DNA of 64,000 nucleotides from Schoenobius gigantellus (taxonomy: Eukaryota > Arthropoda > Insecta > Lepidoptera > Crambidae). Positions 50,670 through 61,429 of this stretch are shown one piece after another. Location of the stretch: NCBI GenBank assembly GCA_963935595.1, contig OZ012549.1, positions 17,285,318 to 17,349,317 on the forward strand, read 5' to 3'. Every line of letters begins with the position of its first letter. The stretch's first letter is position 1. Made by a program: the position numbers and the translations under genes. The notes under the pieces were generated by a model, which saw only the letters and a program-made list of their open reading frames with translations, had not been told where the DNA came from and searched no databases.

Positions 50670-51866
50670 GTGAGTTTTAACTGATATAGAAAATACCCAG
50701 CTAGGTAGTGTTGCGACTATGATAAAGTTTATCATTATATTTCAACTTATCAAAATGTGACCCAAACATGTCTCGATTGTTAAGCTTTAAGAGGATTGTG
50801 AAGCTGTAAATTTTCATACAAAAAGCGATAACGCTTTTCTCCCTCTTTACATAGTCCAATTTTCATAATTTTTGGAAATGTAGATATAATGAAGATCTAG
50901 GTTTGTACGTTTTGATTTTGAATAATATTGCTTAGAATATAAATTATTAGTATCTAAATATTCATATTTTAGACTTAAAAACTACCTCGAGCATTTTTAT
51001 CTTTATTGACTAAATTATAATGAATTTCAAAAATAACAAAACGTACAAACATATATTAAAGTATATACTAAGAATTAAGAATCTAATGAGACCAAAAATG
51101 TCTAATTTCGTAAAGGTTTAGGGGGGTAAAACAGTTATCGCCCGAAACAATATTTCAATAAGAAATGTAGGCACTTGCCTCCGACTTAAGCGGTGTGCAA
51201 CAAACTGCATTTTTGAAAGTGCATACTCGAGGCATGAATTGAAACTTTTCACAGTCCTCTTAAACCAAATCACACATTGCGTTTCCAGTTAAATCATACA
51301 CTTTCTTTTTTATAAATAAAGTGAAGAATATTTATGGTAGTGGTAGTTCTTTTTGTCATATGCCCTTTTGTTTCTTTTCATTTGAATATTTCAGTTCAGC
51401 ACTTGCGGATATTTTCTTACAAAAGCGGTCTTACTCATACTCTTTAGCGATGTAGAAATCTACTACAAAAAATACTGCAGACTGAATGACAAACAAAGAA
51501 ACACAATTATTGAAAAATGGCTTGATAATGAAAATATGAAATATAACCATGAAAAATAAGCTCTCATGTAGACGATTTTGCACTTTTTTATTGACATTTT
51601 TATACAAAAAATATAGCTTAAGTCCGTTTTTTTAACAAACTAGTACCGAAAATTTTTTCTGCTTTGCTAGTGTTTCACGTAATTAACATTAAGCCCATTT
51701 TATTCAATAAGAACGGACCTTTACAATTTCAAAACAGGAACAAAGGTTTGGCCCCGCCCCTAATAATGACCCATCTCACTCTATCAATAGGTACTGGGAA
51801 TGTGCGAGAGACATAATCAGTAGATACTCGTTTGATAAAAAAAAACGGATTATAGTAAAACTTTTA
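50670..51866 (+). other. First part of the 5.4 kb Dmrt intron
   Basis: AT-rich intron DNA between 50670 and the MITE at 51867. No open frame or repeat was recognised with confidence. Confidence 0.5.
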
Positions 51867-51911
51867 TGGCCAATTACACCAACCTTGTCTTAGCTTAGGA
51901 CGATCTTAAGT

Positions 51912-53641
51912 GTCTCGCCATCGCACGCCTCCACGTCTTCAGCGGGGACGGTGCCGCCTTCCGCCGGAGGGCGGTGACGCACCTCCAGCCCGACGTGGCG
52001 CTGGAGGCGGCGATGGTGCGGGAGTGGTCCAAGCTGCCCCCGCACCTCGCCGGCGACGCTAACGGCATGGCGGCGCACTTCGCGGAGGACCTTGGGGCGC
52101 CATGCCGCGGGCGAAACCGGCCGCGCGCAAGCGGCAGGTATACTGGTGGTCGCAGACCATAGCGGATCTGCGCGCCACCAGTTGGTGGGCGCGGCGCGCC
52201 TACCTGCGATGCAGAAGGTGCGCCACCAGGAGGACGCCGAAGAGGAGGAAACTCTGCGTCGGGCGTACAGGGAGGCGAACAAGGCCCTCAAGACGGAGAT
52301 CTTGAGGGCCAAAACGGAGTAGAGCTCCTCGACTCCGATCCCTGGGGACGGCTGTATCGACTGGTGAGGGGGAAGTACCAAAACGGTGCTCCCCCGATAC
52401 ACCAGTTGGACGTGGGGCTTGTGCAGAGGGTTCTAGGGTCACTCTTCCCTGACTCTGGACCCTTCGAGTCCGTTTTTTGAGAAAATTCTCGCTTCCCGGC
52501 TCGTTGAGCATCTGGAGGGCCCGGGACCGGACTTGGCCGAATGCCAGTACGGTTTCCGCACCGGCCGGTCCACCGTGGATGCGGTGGCCCACCTCAAGAG
52601 GTTGTCTGCTTCGCCGACGACACCCTTGTCGCGGCGAAGGGGCGCACGTATGAGGAGGCGGTCGGCACGACGATGGTCGTCCGGCGCATCGGCCTCCTCG
52701 GTCTGGACGTGGCCGTCGAGAAGACGACGGCCATAACGTTCAGGCCGCCGCGTCACCGCAGACCCCAGGCGGGGCTCCGTGTCCGAGTGGAGGGGGTCCA
52801 AGTGCAGATCGAGAGCTCAACGAAGTATCTCGGTCTGGTGCTGAACCCCCGATGGGATTTCGAGGAGCACTTTAAGCTCCTCACCCCAAGACTGTCTGCC
52901 GCCGCGGCAGCCCTCGGACGGGTCCTCCCCAACGTGGGGAGACCGGGTGCAGCGTGCCGTCGACTTTAACACACGGTGATAAGGTCGATGGCGCTAAACG
53001 GAGCCCCGATTTGGGCGGAGCGTCTCGCCCCCCGAACGGTGGCCCTCCTGTGCAGACCGCAGAGGGTCATTGCCACCCGGGCCGTGCGGGCCTACCGCAC
53101 GAAGCACCTGGCGCAGACGGAGGCTCTCCGCCAGTGGGACGAGACGCTCGCCCACCCAGCTGCCGGCCACTGGACGATCGAGGCCGTTCGTCCAGTGTTG
53201 GAGGAGTGGGTTGGGCGCCGGCAGGGCAGCCTCACCTACCTGATGGTGCAGATGATGACCGGGCACGGGTGCTTCGGCCATTATCTGCATCATGTCGCAC
53301 GGAGGGAGCAGACGCCGCAGTGTCACCATTGCGGCGCTCCCGACGACACGGCCGGGCACACCCTCTCGGAGTGCCCGGCCTGGTGACCCCAGCGCGATGC
53401 ATTAGCCCTCACTTTGGGCCTAAGTAGGGGTGCGCCCGTCGCGCTGGCCAGCATCGCACATGAGATGCTGACCAGCGCGGCGGCGCGGGAGGCTGTCGCC
53501 TCCTTCTGTGAGGATGTTATCTCGCAGAAGGAGGCGGCGGAGTGGGCGCGAGAGGATGACCCTCTTGCCGCACCGCTCCGGCGCAGGCGGTTGGGGAGGA
53601 GAAGGCGTGCGTTCCTGGACGCGCGTCACCAACTTCCCTAG
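51912..53641 (+). pseudogene. R1-clade ORF2 fragments
   Basis: Readable pieces, in several frames: VYWWSQTIADLRATSWWARR and SDPWGRLYRLVRGKYQNGAP before the RT; AECQYGFRTGRSTVDAVAHL of the early RT; then, after a deletion, VVCFADDTLVAAKGRTYEEA with the catalytic ADD; the thumb; and a C-terminal zinc motif CHHCGAPDDTAGHTLSEC. The frame ends near 53641. The block between AHLK and VVCFADD is missing, about 120 residues if compared with R1 in general. The protein is not makeable. Confidence 0.85.
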
Positions 53642-53974
53642 CAAACTGGGGACTGAAACGGCCCGGCCAGCTGACTACCGGTCGGGAGACACTTTTCACC
53701 CTTAGCTTGGCCGCCTGGGGGGTCGAATTTGGAGATACTTGTCGACCCCCCCGTAGAGGTAAGTCCTGGTGCATGCGCCAGGCAACCCTCCAGGGGGCTC
53801 AATCGGGGAATGGCTAACGCCGATCCCGATTTTGTCTCTACGGAGGTAGAAGTATCTGGAGGGTTTTTAGCCGGTATGGGGTCTTCTACTCGAGTCCGGC
53901 ATATCCTTGGGGTGTCCTCGTCAGTCGGCCCCTTGTCGAATACCGTAAGAAGTATCTTCCCTCCTAAAAAAAAA
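51912..53974 (+). mobile_element. R1-clade LINE, truncated and internally deleted
   Basis: A 2063-bp GC-rich island in AT-rich DNA. GGACGATCTTAAGTG stands at 51897-51911 and again at 53975-53989, a 15-bp target duplication. A short poly(A) run (53966-53974) ends the element. It holds parts of an R1-type ORF2 and a 330-bp 3' UTR, but no endonuclease and only pieces of RT. Confidence 0.85.
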
Positions 53975-54243
53975 GGACGATCTTAAGTGGCATGCTGTCA
54001 CATTCTTTTCATTAAAGACAAGAAGTGACAGCATTCTTCTTAGGACTGTCTTAGCTAAGACAAGGTTACTGCATTTGGCTATTAATTTAATACTGCCTGA
54101 AATGTGCCTACTTCGTAAGTGAACCTGGCGAAACGACAATTAAAAGTAGGTGTATACAATAATCAACTCCTTTGAAACAGTAGATGTCATGAATTGACCC
54201 GGCCTTAAGGTGTAGATATTTTAAGGTAGGCAGCGGCTTAGCT

Positions 54244-54299
54244 ATCTTTGCTGTCTGCGATATTGACAAAGCTTTGTCAATATCACAGACAGCAAAGAT
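54244..54299. repeat. 28-bp inverted repeat without loop
   Basis: ATCTTTGCTGTCTGCGATAT continuing TGACAAAG is mirrored directly by CTTTGTCAATATCACAGACA-GCAAAGAT with one mismatch. It lies in the Dmrt intron and could form a cruciform. Confidence 0.85.
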
Positions 54300-56068
54300 T
54301 TTGCAAGTGCTAGTTTGAGGTACGGAACTCTAAAAAGACAAAAAATTCAAAAAGTTCCGTCGATTTCCATATGAATTAATTATATTTAATCTTAAATAAC
54401 AGTGTGGACCGTGATTTCGCTACCCTCATACGAAAATGTTAAGCTGATAAATTAATTTAGCGGAAAATCAGCGATAAACATTGAATGTTTGTGTTCGCGG
54501 CGCGCGGTCACCCTCGGGAATCCAGCGGGGCAGTCCGGCGACTCCTACTGAGACTGCTCATTGCTAGTGTAAATAAAACTTGATCCCAACTCCCAACACA
54601 AATCAAATCAGCTGAAACGATGTCTCGAATTTATATCAGTTTCGTGTTTCCTGATCGATAATACAGTACAGTGATCTACAGTTTTTAATTGGTTTTTTTT
54701 ACTTTGTACCTTCTATCTTTTTGGTTGAAAAAATAAGAGCAAGCGACAAATAAATCCATATTTCCGGATTTATACTAAGTGGACCCATATTTTCTAACTT
54801 CGGTTGAGCTATCTTGACCGGACTATTTGAAATCAGCATGCAATCTCGAATCAGCTATGATTGAATATTATCGCAATGAAAACATATGTATAGTCCGTAA
54901 CAATTGCTATTACACATATTTAACGGAGAAGCGAAATTATAATATAAAAGGAGATGATCCCATCTATAGACGCACGCACAGCCATAACCGCTAATGGTAG
55001 AAACGTGAAATGTGGAAAGTTGTTTTAATTCAAAACGTGGACGCCCACTAAGAAAGGATTTTAAAAAAAAATTACCCTAAAGGGATGAAATAGAGGTAAT
55101 AAGTTTGTATGGATTTTTTTTTAATTAACAACGATTTTAATAAAACTTGAGATTCATACTCTTAAAAACATTTCAATGAACACGTGTTTCATGGTTTTTT
55201 GGAATTCACCCCCTAAGGCTACAAAATAGGGATTGAAAGTTTCTATGGAAAATATTTAAAATCTGCTCCAATTTCTATGAAATTTATTGTCCGAGCTCCT
55301 AAACATAAATAACAGTACATTTCCTACGGGAAAATATAAAATTCCCATGGGAAAACAATAATAACGCGGGCGAAGCCGCGAGCGAAAAGCTAGTCATTTG
55401 ATAAAATACATAGTACCTACCTACTTACGTTACACTAAATATGTAAAGGAGCGGGAAAACCGGATATGCTAAAAAGCTCAATGATTTTTTACTGTCAGGA
55501 TAATGGTCGATTCTGGGCGAGATTGGTGGGAGTCCCGATGCATTACTGTGTACACGATCGATAGCTCATCCGGCGTCTCCGTAAACACGTGCCACTTGTT
55601 CAAATAAACCTGACGCCGCATTAGCCCGGCTCGATTTCACTACATTAAAACACATTAACGCCACCAAATTGCATGTTATTTTCGAATTAGGTGCTGGGCG
55701 TTTATGGGCATAATCTTTTCAGATGTTTACCGGTAAATAAATAGAATATTTAGGTGTTTATATCTACTTTAATAGTAATTGCGAATAGGTAAGATAGGAG
55801 TAATATGAAAGCGTACACAAGAGGCATCCATCCAGGTGATGCCAAAATTCATTTCGTTTTCTCTGATCAACTTAGAACATTTATACTCTAAGCTGATCAA
55901 GGACCAGCGCTGGTTGGCGGTAAGACATAGGAAGTAGGTAGGCACTAATACACAATCGTTCGTTCGTTCGTTCTTTCTGCTACGATGTAACAATCATAAG
56001 AAATATTCTCTACTTCATGTAGAGATTATTTCTAAAAGAATTATCATAGTATTTTTTATTTATTGGAG
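54300..56068 (+). other. Second part of the Dmrt intron
   Basis: AT-rich with a GC-richer patch at 54490-54545 (GCGGCGCGCGGTCACCCTCG). A Helitron-like end lies at 55020-55394. The minus-strand frame at 55769-55993 has no domain. The intron ends ATTTATTGGAG|GTCGCT. Confidence 0.45.
55020..55394 (+). mobile_element. Helitron-like element in the Dmrt intron
   Basis: It carries the family text ACCCTAAAGGGATGAAATAG, TTCCTACGGGAAAATATAAA and AACGCGGGCGAAGCCGCGAG, and ends AAAAGCTAGT. It matches the 3' part of 15141-15400. The 5' limit is approximate. Confidence 0.6.
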
Positions 56069-56242
56069 GTCGCTCTAAAAAGGCAACAGGCTGCTGAAGA
56101 TAAAATCGCATTACATCTGGCGTCAGTGGAGCGTGGAACGCCGCTGGAGTCTCTTCCCCCGGGACGCATTTACGGGATGCGTGTCACGCAGCCCTGTCCG
56201 AGCCCCGGGCCTGAGCCGGACTCTGCAGCTGACGACCAAACT
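56069..56242 (+). CDS. Dmrt93B-like, second coding exon
   Basis: 58 codons in phase 0, from ...TTGGAG|GTC to ACT|GTAAGAAG. It completes the helix after the DM domain (VALKRQQAAEDKIALHLASV) and adds a Pro/Ser-rich linker (PCPSPGPEPDSAADD). The VALKRQQA block right after QRIMAAQ of the first exon confirms the splice. Confidence 0.9.
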
Positions 56243-56762
56243 GTAAGAAGTGACCCACGCTCTATTTTATTCCACATGAAGTGAGAATATATCAAATCGT
56301 ATTCGAGCTCCATCTCCGTTAACATCCACATTCCAAACAACTAAAAAATATGTAAGAAGTGTCATAGATACGATTTTCCTTTTCTCGATTTCTTTGGGCT
56401 CTCAATATTAAATCATGACTATTGATGACCTTAGGAATATAGCTACTTTCAAATTAAAAAAGCAATTTAAAATACTTACTTCCTACAAATCCCATTTCTA
56501 GGCTTAGGTCGAATTTCACCAACACTTATCAGGCGTTATAATCAGCTAACAACTATTTTTGAGACTAATCATGAGTGAAATGTAAGCAATCGCCTGTTTA
56601 AATATTGGTGATATTAGATCTTAGAGTAATACGTAATGTAAAATGATATTGTTATGTTGATAGCTTTAAAACTCTACTTTAAAATCATGACCCATATAAC
56701 AAAAAAAAAATACTGCAAATATGAGTTGATTTAAATAATAATTACGCTATGTTTGTACACAG

Positions 56763-56857
56763 CCAATCCATATCGACAGTGAGACTAGTGACTCCACGCC
56801 TGATTGCGACAGCGCTTCCCCGGATTCAGCAGCAAATGCCTCAGCCACACGAGCTCG
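56763..56857 (+). CDS. Dmrt93B-like, third coding exon
   Basis: 95 nt from TTTGTACACAG|CCA to GAGCTCG|GTAAGT: 31 codons plus two bases of an Arg codon. It encodes an acidic/Ser linker (IDSETSDSTPDCDSASPDSA). Clean splice sites and matching phase with the next exon support it, although the sequence is not diagnostic by itself. Confidence 0.8.
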
Positions 56858-57107
56858 GTAAGTACTGGTATTTCTCTCACCTATAGTATTCTATGTACTT
56901 AGCGTATCTTTGAGGAAAAATAATTAACACACTGTTATTCTAAACTATTAATTTAGTTTAAGAACAAGACTATGTATGTATGTATATCTACATGTACCGA
57001 AGATTTTAGCATTGTTTACTTTTTGAAAACTTGCTACTTACCGATCATTCAAGTAAAAAAAGAAACTCTTGAAATAAACAAACGTAAAAACTTTTTTAAA
57101 TCTACAG

Positions 57108-57261
57108 TGAAGATGCTGAGGGAGAAGGTTCCGTCAGCTCCGCTGGACTCGAGATGCTTCGCAAACTCTTTCCTGGCAAGAAGCGGTCGGTCCTCGAGTT
57201 GGTGTTACGTCGTTGCAATCATGACCTGCTGCGAGCCGTTGAACATTTTAATGCTACTCAT
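57108..57261 (+). CDS. Dmrt93B-like, fourth coding exon with DMA domain
   Basis: 154 nt from AAATCTACAG|TGAAGA to ACTCAT|GTAAGT. The first base completes Arg 143. Residues 157-192 (LEMLRKLFPGKKRSVLELVL then RRCNHDLLRAVEHF) form a DMA domain, the CUE-like ubiquitin-binding fold of the DMRT3/4/5-Dmrt93B-Dmrt99B group. Its presence rules out Dsx. The last coding exon or exons were not found before 64000. Four exons give 194 residues so far. Confidence 0.9.
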
Positions 57262-57903
57262 GTAAGTATGAGCTTTAGTATAAGAATACTACATTTTTCA
57301 AAGCTACAGATAAATATTTTTGGTTCCGGTAGGTTTAGTTTTCGGGTGTGTTTAAAAGCTGTAAACGTAAAGTGTGTTCTGTTGATTACTTTGTAATGAT
57401 AGGAAATAATAATAAAAGAGCCCTCCCTTACTACCGGTATAGCTCGGGCCTTGCTTGCCTCGCTGTCAGCGGCGGTGTCCAATCATTTGACAAAAAACAA
57501 ATTTTCACTTGAAAAATAACGTTTGACAAAATTACACTTGATAAATTTATCATTTTACGAACTATTGTTTCATAAACTGCTCATTAGACAATATATTTAC
57601 AAAAAAAAACATTATGCCAAAACATTAAGTATTTCACAAATAGATTTTTGAAAAAAATTTGTTGGCAAAACAACGTAAAGCATTTAATAATATTTGACAA
57701 AAACGAAATAGGTGGTTAGGTTAGAACTGTGACCACAACGCACGAGCCGAGCGAGCGAAGCGAGCGTGTGGCCGGCGAGTGCCAGAACCGAATTCTACTT
57801 ATTTCGCTTAGTTAAGGCAGTGTGTATTTTTTAAAATGACTAAGTATTTTATTTACTAACTTTTTGTAAAATCACCAATTTGGCAAACGAATTATTTAAA
57901 ATC
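57262..57903 (+). other. Probable Dmrt intron 4 with TTTGACAAA-rich repeat
   Basis: Repeated (A)TTTGACAAAA text runs from 57484 to 57715 and returns at 58130-58400. A GC-richer patch (GAGCGAGCGAAGCGAGCGTG) lies near 57750. No exon was recognised. Confidence 0.4.
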
Positions 57904-58150
57904 AAAATCAAAATCAAAAGTACTTTATTTCATAGACCCTTGCGGGCACTTAAAATCGTCAATTTTACACATTTTACAAAATTATTAAAACAAAAAATAT
58001 TCTACTAAAATCAAGCTAACCCGTGCGCTAGTGGCAAGTACATCCGCGGAGTTGATGCCGCGCATGTAATCGCCAAGAGCGACCCGATTCCGAATGTAGG
58101 GGCTAACATGAGAAGAATCGGGCAAGAAACTCATGTGCCAAAACTCTTTT
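57904..58150 (-). mobile_element. LINE 3'-end fragment
   Basis: Read on the minus strand it begins near AGAGTTTTGGCACATGAGTT and holds GATTCTTCTCATGTTAGCCC. It ends AATAAAGTACTTTTGATTTT followed by TTTGAT repeats, a tail typical of CR1/Kiri-type LINEs in moths. TTTAAAATC stands on both sides (about 57895-57903 and 58148-58156) as a likely duplication. No coding sequence is left. Confidence 0.7.
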
Positions 58151-58325
58151 AAAATCGCCAAATGTCTTACAAATTGTGAATATTACAAAACTATTCAGAG
58201 AACGAGTCAAATGAACATTATTAGAATAATATTTTAACAGTTAAAATATTTCCTAAGTAAAACATTTGCGAAACCTGTATTATGTCAAACGATTATTTTT
58301 AAAGTAATATGTTTGCGAAATGAAA

Positions 58326-58374
58326 GTTTGTCAAATGATTAGTTTTTAACTAATCATTTGACAAACTTTCGTAA
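58326..58374. repeat. 23-bp inverted repeat with 3-bp loop
   Basis: GAAAGTTTGTCAAATGATTA-GTT is mirrored by AACTAATCATTTGACAAACTTTC. Neighbouring AAAATGATTAGTTTTTACGT text belongs to the same TTTGACAAA-rich repeat. Confidence 0.8.
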
Positions 58375-58469
58375 AATGATTAGTTTTTACGTAAAATGAT
58401 CTTTTGTCGTACGTTTTTTGTTAAACAATAGTAAACCGTCAGCGGCATACTAAGTAAAGTTTTGTTTTA

Positions 58470-58675
58470 TAAATAAACTTCCAATCCGTCCACGGCTTTG
58501 CCAGCGTGGATAATTTAAACTACTTATTACCCAAGCGAAGTTGGGGCGGATCGCTAGTTATACACATAAACTTTCCTCTTGAATCACTTTATCTATTGCA
58601 AAAAACTGCAATAAAATCCGTTGCGTAGTTCAAAAGATCTAAGCGTACTGACAGCGGGAGCAACTTTGTTTTATA
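58470..58675 (+). repeat. Helitron-like end and adjoining moth repeat tail
   Basis: 58470-58557 ends CGAAGTTGGGGCGGATCGCT-AGT, again a GC-rich end with CTAGT. 58560-58675 carries CCTCTTGAATCACTTTATCT and GACAGCGGGAGCAACTTTGT-TTTATACTA, a text I recall as a frequent lepidopteran repeat end. Confidence 0.5.
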
Positions 58676-58783
58676 CTAAGGCCCTTACTAATAACCATTG
58701 TATAAGCCTTGTATAGTTAAGCAGTGTTTTGTCTCTTTTGTTCGAATTTGAAATGTCATTCGAGTGAACGTGACAAAACACTG

Positions 58784-60348
58784 TTTTTTTTTTTTTTTTT
58801 TTTTTATGGATGGCCCGGCAAATGACCTCCTCCCGCCTGATGTTAAGCGGTGAAAGAGGCCCAAATGAGTTGACAGATAGAGTAGGGACGACATCCACTC
58901 TCCTACCTGCCCGCCCCTTGCCGGCCCAAAAGATGCTTTTTCACGCCTCTTTTGAAGGAACCCATGTTGTAGGATGGAGGAAACACGTGCGCAGGTAGAG
59001 AATTCCAAGTGTGGGATGAACGACAGAAGAAGGAATCTTGGAATTTCTTGGTACGGTGTGAAAAGGAGGACACAGTGTACGGATGACTCCGAAGGCCCTT
59101 ACGCGTGTTTCTGTTAAGGAATGGAGAGGGAGGGATAAGGTTAAAGAGCTCCTCAGAGCATTCCCCATGGAACATTCGGTAAAAGGCGCTAAGAGAGGCG
59201 ATGTCACGACGAAGTTGTAGAGGCTCGAGGGTGTTAGTTGCCTCTACATCGCCAATTATGCGAATAGCGCGACGCTGCAATCTGTCCAGAGCATCGAGGA
59301 GGTACTGAGCGGAGCCGTCCCAAAGGTGCGAGCAATATTCCACGCAAGACCTAACCTGAGTTTTATACAACAAGCATAGTTGGTCCGGCGCAAAATACCT
59401 ACGCACCTTGTTCAGGACACCGAGTTTCCGTGAGGCAGTAGTTATGACGGATTCGATGTAGTCTCTGGGGTTCAGATCGCAGCGAATGTTCATTCCGAGC
59501 AAGGTGATGTTGCTCTGTGTGTGAAGGGTTGTGCCCTGAAGAGAAGGAAGGGGGAGGAAAGGTGACCTTTTCGCCGAGAACACGCACACCTGTGTTTTCT
59601 TAGCATTGAACTCAACAAGATTGTTGGAGCCCCATTCGGAGACGAGGTCCAGCGTCCTGTTGAGCTCAATGATAAGATTCTGCCTTTCCCTACCAATATC
59701 ACCACGAGCAGCCCCCGAGGCTCCGTGATATCCCCCATGCACTGTACTGTCGTCTGCATAGCAATGTATAGCTCCCAAGGAAAGCATATCATTGATATGC
59801 AGAAGAAACAATGTGGGGGATAGAACGGAGCCTTGCGGAACACCAGCGTTCACTGCCACGAACCGCGAAGCGCAGCCGTCAACGACAACGCGAATTCTAC
59901 GCTCGTGGAGGAAGCTGGCAATCCACGTACAGAACTGCGCGGGTAATCCGTATGCCGGAAGCTTGGAAAGAAGAGCCTTGTGCCAGACTCTATCAAAAGC
60001 TTTGGCGATGTCGAGACTAATAGCCACCGATTCGCCGCGCTTATCGATAGATTCACCCCATTTGTGCAAAAGGAACGCTAGAAGGTCACCTGTTGACCGT
60101 TTAGGACGAAACCCATACTGTCGGTCATTAAGTAACGAGTGACCTTCCAGGTAACGGATCAGCTGTGTATTAAGGATCCTCTCCATGATTTTACACAAAA
60201 TGGAAGTGACGGCTATAGGGCGATAGTTAGCCGGATCAGAACGATCTCCCTTTTTGGGAACCGGCTGGACATTGGCCTCTTTCCAAGATTTCGGCACACA
60301 ACCAGCAGAGAACGACAGACGGTATAGACGCGTAAGGACCGGAGTTAA
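58784..60348 (-). mobile_element. Young 5'-truncated LINE of the 41.6 kb family
   Basis: It reads on the minus strand with a poly(A) end (22 T at 58784-58805). Its last roughly 740 bp are almost identical to 41638-42383, including the 3' UTR. The 5' end is cut within the RT domain. The target duplication could not be identified. Confidence 0.85.
58903..60348 (-). pseudogene. LINE reverse transcriptase, 5'-truncated but open
   Basis: Open from the truncation near 60348 to the stop at 58903, about 481 codons. RT motifs are complete from RPIAVTSILCKIMERIL through DIAKAFDRVWHKALLSKLPA, GVPQGSVLSPTLF and CYADDST (near 59760). The thumb and tail follow (YFAPDQLCLLYKTQVRSCVE). The endonuclease and ORF1 are missing, so it cannot move alone. 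The absence of stops and near-identity with the copy at 41.6 kb show recent activity. Clade: Jockey/CR1-type, not resolved. Confidence 0.85.
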
Positions 60349-60404
60349 CTAAACTAACTTTAACTAAATCAGACTTATACAATGGTTATTAGAAAGACCT
60401 TATG

Positions 60405-60737
60405 TAAATATTGTAAAAAACTTATAAGATACATTTTTCAAATTAATGTATAATAATTTATTTATCACACTGAAATTAACTTAATGTTCCAAAAAAAGTA
60501 TGCAAATTCATACATTATTCTTTGGTAATGATAGGAAATGTCAAAAATAAAACAATAAGTATCAAAAAGAACATCGGCCAAAACCCCATAGTAGCTGGAC
60601 CTGATATTAAATAACCATGGGCATCATTACTTTTGTATTCGTTATAGACCTAACATTATTTGAATTAGTCCCATAGCTCAATAATTCATTAAAAACTTCA
60701 GGAATGGGAGATATTCTCTTTTTCCTTTTTTTAGGTT
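60405..60737. other. AT-rich DNA, nothing recognised
   Basis: Between two MITEs, with no open frame or repeat of note. Confidence 0.35.
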
Positions 60738-60962
60738 GGCTGTCTATTCGGACCCGGAACCCTATAGAAGTCGATTGCTATTTGGACCCAGAGCATGAAA
60801 TATGCAGTTTCATTAAAGATTCTGTGTGTGGTCACAATTTCTACCTTACCTAACCGGCAGTTTTCAATTTATCCTAGTTATTTTTCGATTATGATTCTAT
60901 CGGGTCCGAATAGTAATCAACTTCTATAGTTTACGGATAGGGACCCGGGGTCTGAATAGCCA
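60738..60962. mobile_element. MITE with about 58-bp inverted ends
   Basis: GGCTGTCTATTCGGACCCGG...ACTATAGAAGT-like text at the left (CTATAGAAGTCGATTGCTAT, TTGGACCC) returns in reverse complement at 60900-60962 (CGGGTCCGAATAGTAATCAA, CTTCTATAG, GACCCGGGGTCTGAATAGCC). The interior is AT-rich. Confidence 0.75.
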
Positions 60963-61005
60963 CTCCGCTTTAGGTTAGGAGTAGGAGCAATATATTTTTT
61001 AATCC

Positions 61006-61157
61006 AGCCCCCGTAGCACGTCCACCAAAACACGATATGATAAAGCGATTTATCGCGGTGAACTGTCAATTTACGACGAAACCCTATTGTCTTTTGACAG
61101 TTAACCGAGATAAACGGCTTTATCATATCGTGTTTTGGTGTACGTGCTAGGGGGGCT
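61006..61157. mobile_element. MITE with CCCCC(C)(G/T)TAG termini
   Basis: The left end AGCCCCCGTAGCACGTCCAC and the reverse complement of the right end, AGCCCCCCTAGCACGTACAC, are followed on both sides by CAAAACACGATATGATAAAG. Length is about 152 bp. The outer bases resemble those of 12152-12324. Confidence 0.8.
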
Positions 61158-61429
61158 TGAGTAAACTTAGAACTATGTTAAAATAATAAGAAACGTTACG
61201 TGAACATATAATATTTAATAGGATTTCATTAATATACGAGTATGTAACAATAAGGATGTTTGGAAATGAAACACTTTGATTCTCTAAAGATTTATTCAAT
61301 GTAGTCTCTTATATTTATAAAAACACTGTCTAAAAAACCTGCTGGTACCGCTATTGTATTATCTTGGTGCCTGACCTGCCCAAGGTATCTTAGACCACAG
61401 TCATAGTCATAACACGGGCACAGCATACA
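61158..61429. other. Unique flank left of the second MULE-like copy
   Basis: No feature recognised. The boundary with the repeat is sharp at 61430, where the sequence becomes collinear with 25026 onward. Confidence 0.4.

Larger units (their letters stand above)
51867..54080. mobile_element. MITE carrying an R1-clade LINE
   Basis: The ends GGCCAATTACACCAACCTTG and (reverse complement) AGCCAAATGCAGTAACCTTG continue into GTCTTAGCT on both sides, giving TIRs of about 28 bp. Without the LINE at 51912-53974 and one duplication copy, the MITE would be about 136 bp. It lies in the Dmrt intron. Confidence 0.72.
58676..60404. mobile_element. MITE carrying a LINE
   Basis: CTAATAACCATTGTATAAG (58688-58706) is mirrored at 60374-60392, and both arms continue outward with CTAAGG(C/T)C. 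Without the LINE at 58784-60348 it would be about 165 bp. The nesting resembles that at 51867-54080. Confidence 0.72.

Noticed and set aside
53420..53774. Several overlapping frames on the minus strand in the GC-rich block
   Set aside because: GC-rich R1 sequence produces long frames in all phases; only the plus-strand R1 frame has motifs.
58810..58998. Open frame MARQMTSSRLML... and its twin at 42170-42358
   Set aside because: Antisense of the 3' end of the same LINE in two places; no protein motif.
60917..61126. Minus-strand frame of 69 codons
   Set aside because: Runs across two adjacent MITEs; composed of their inverted repeats.
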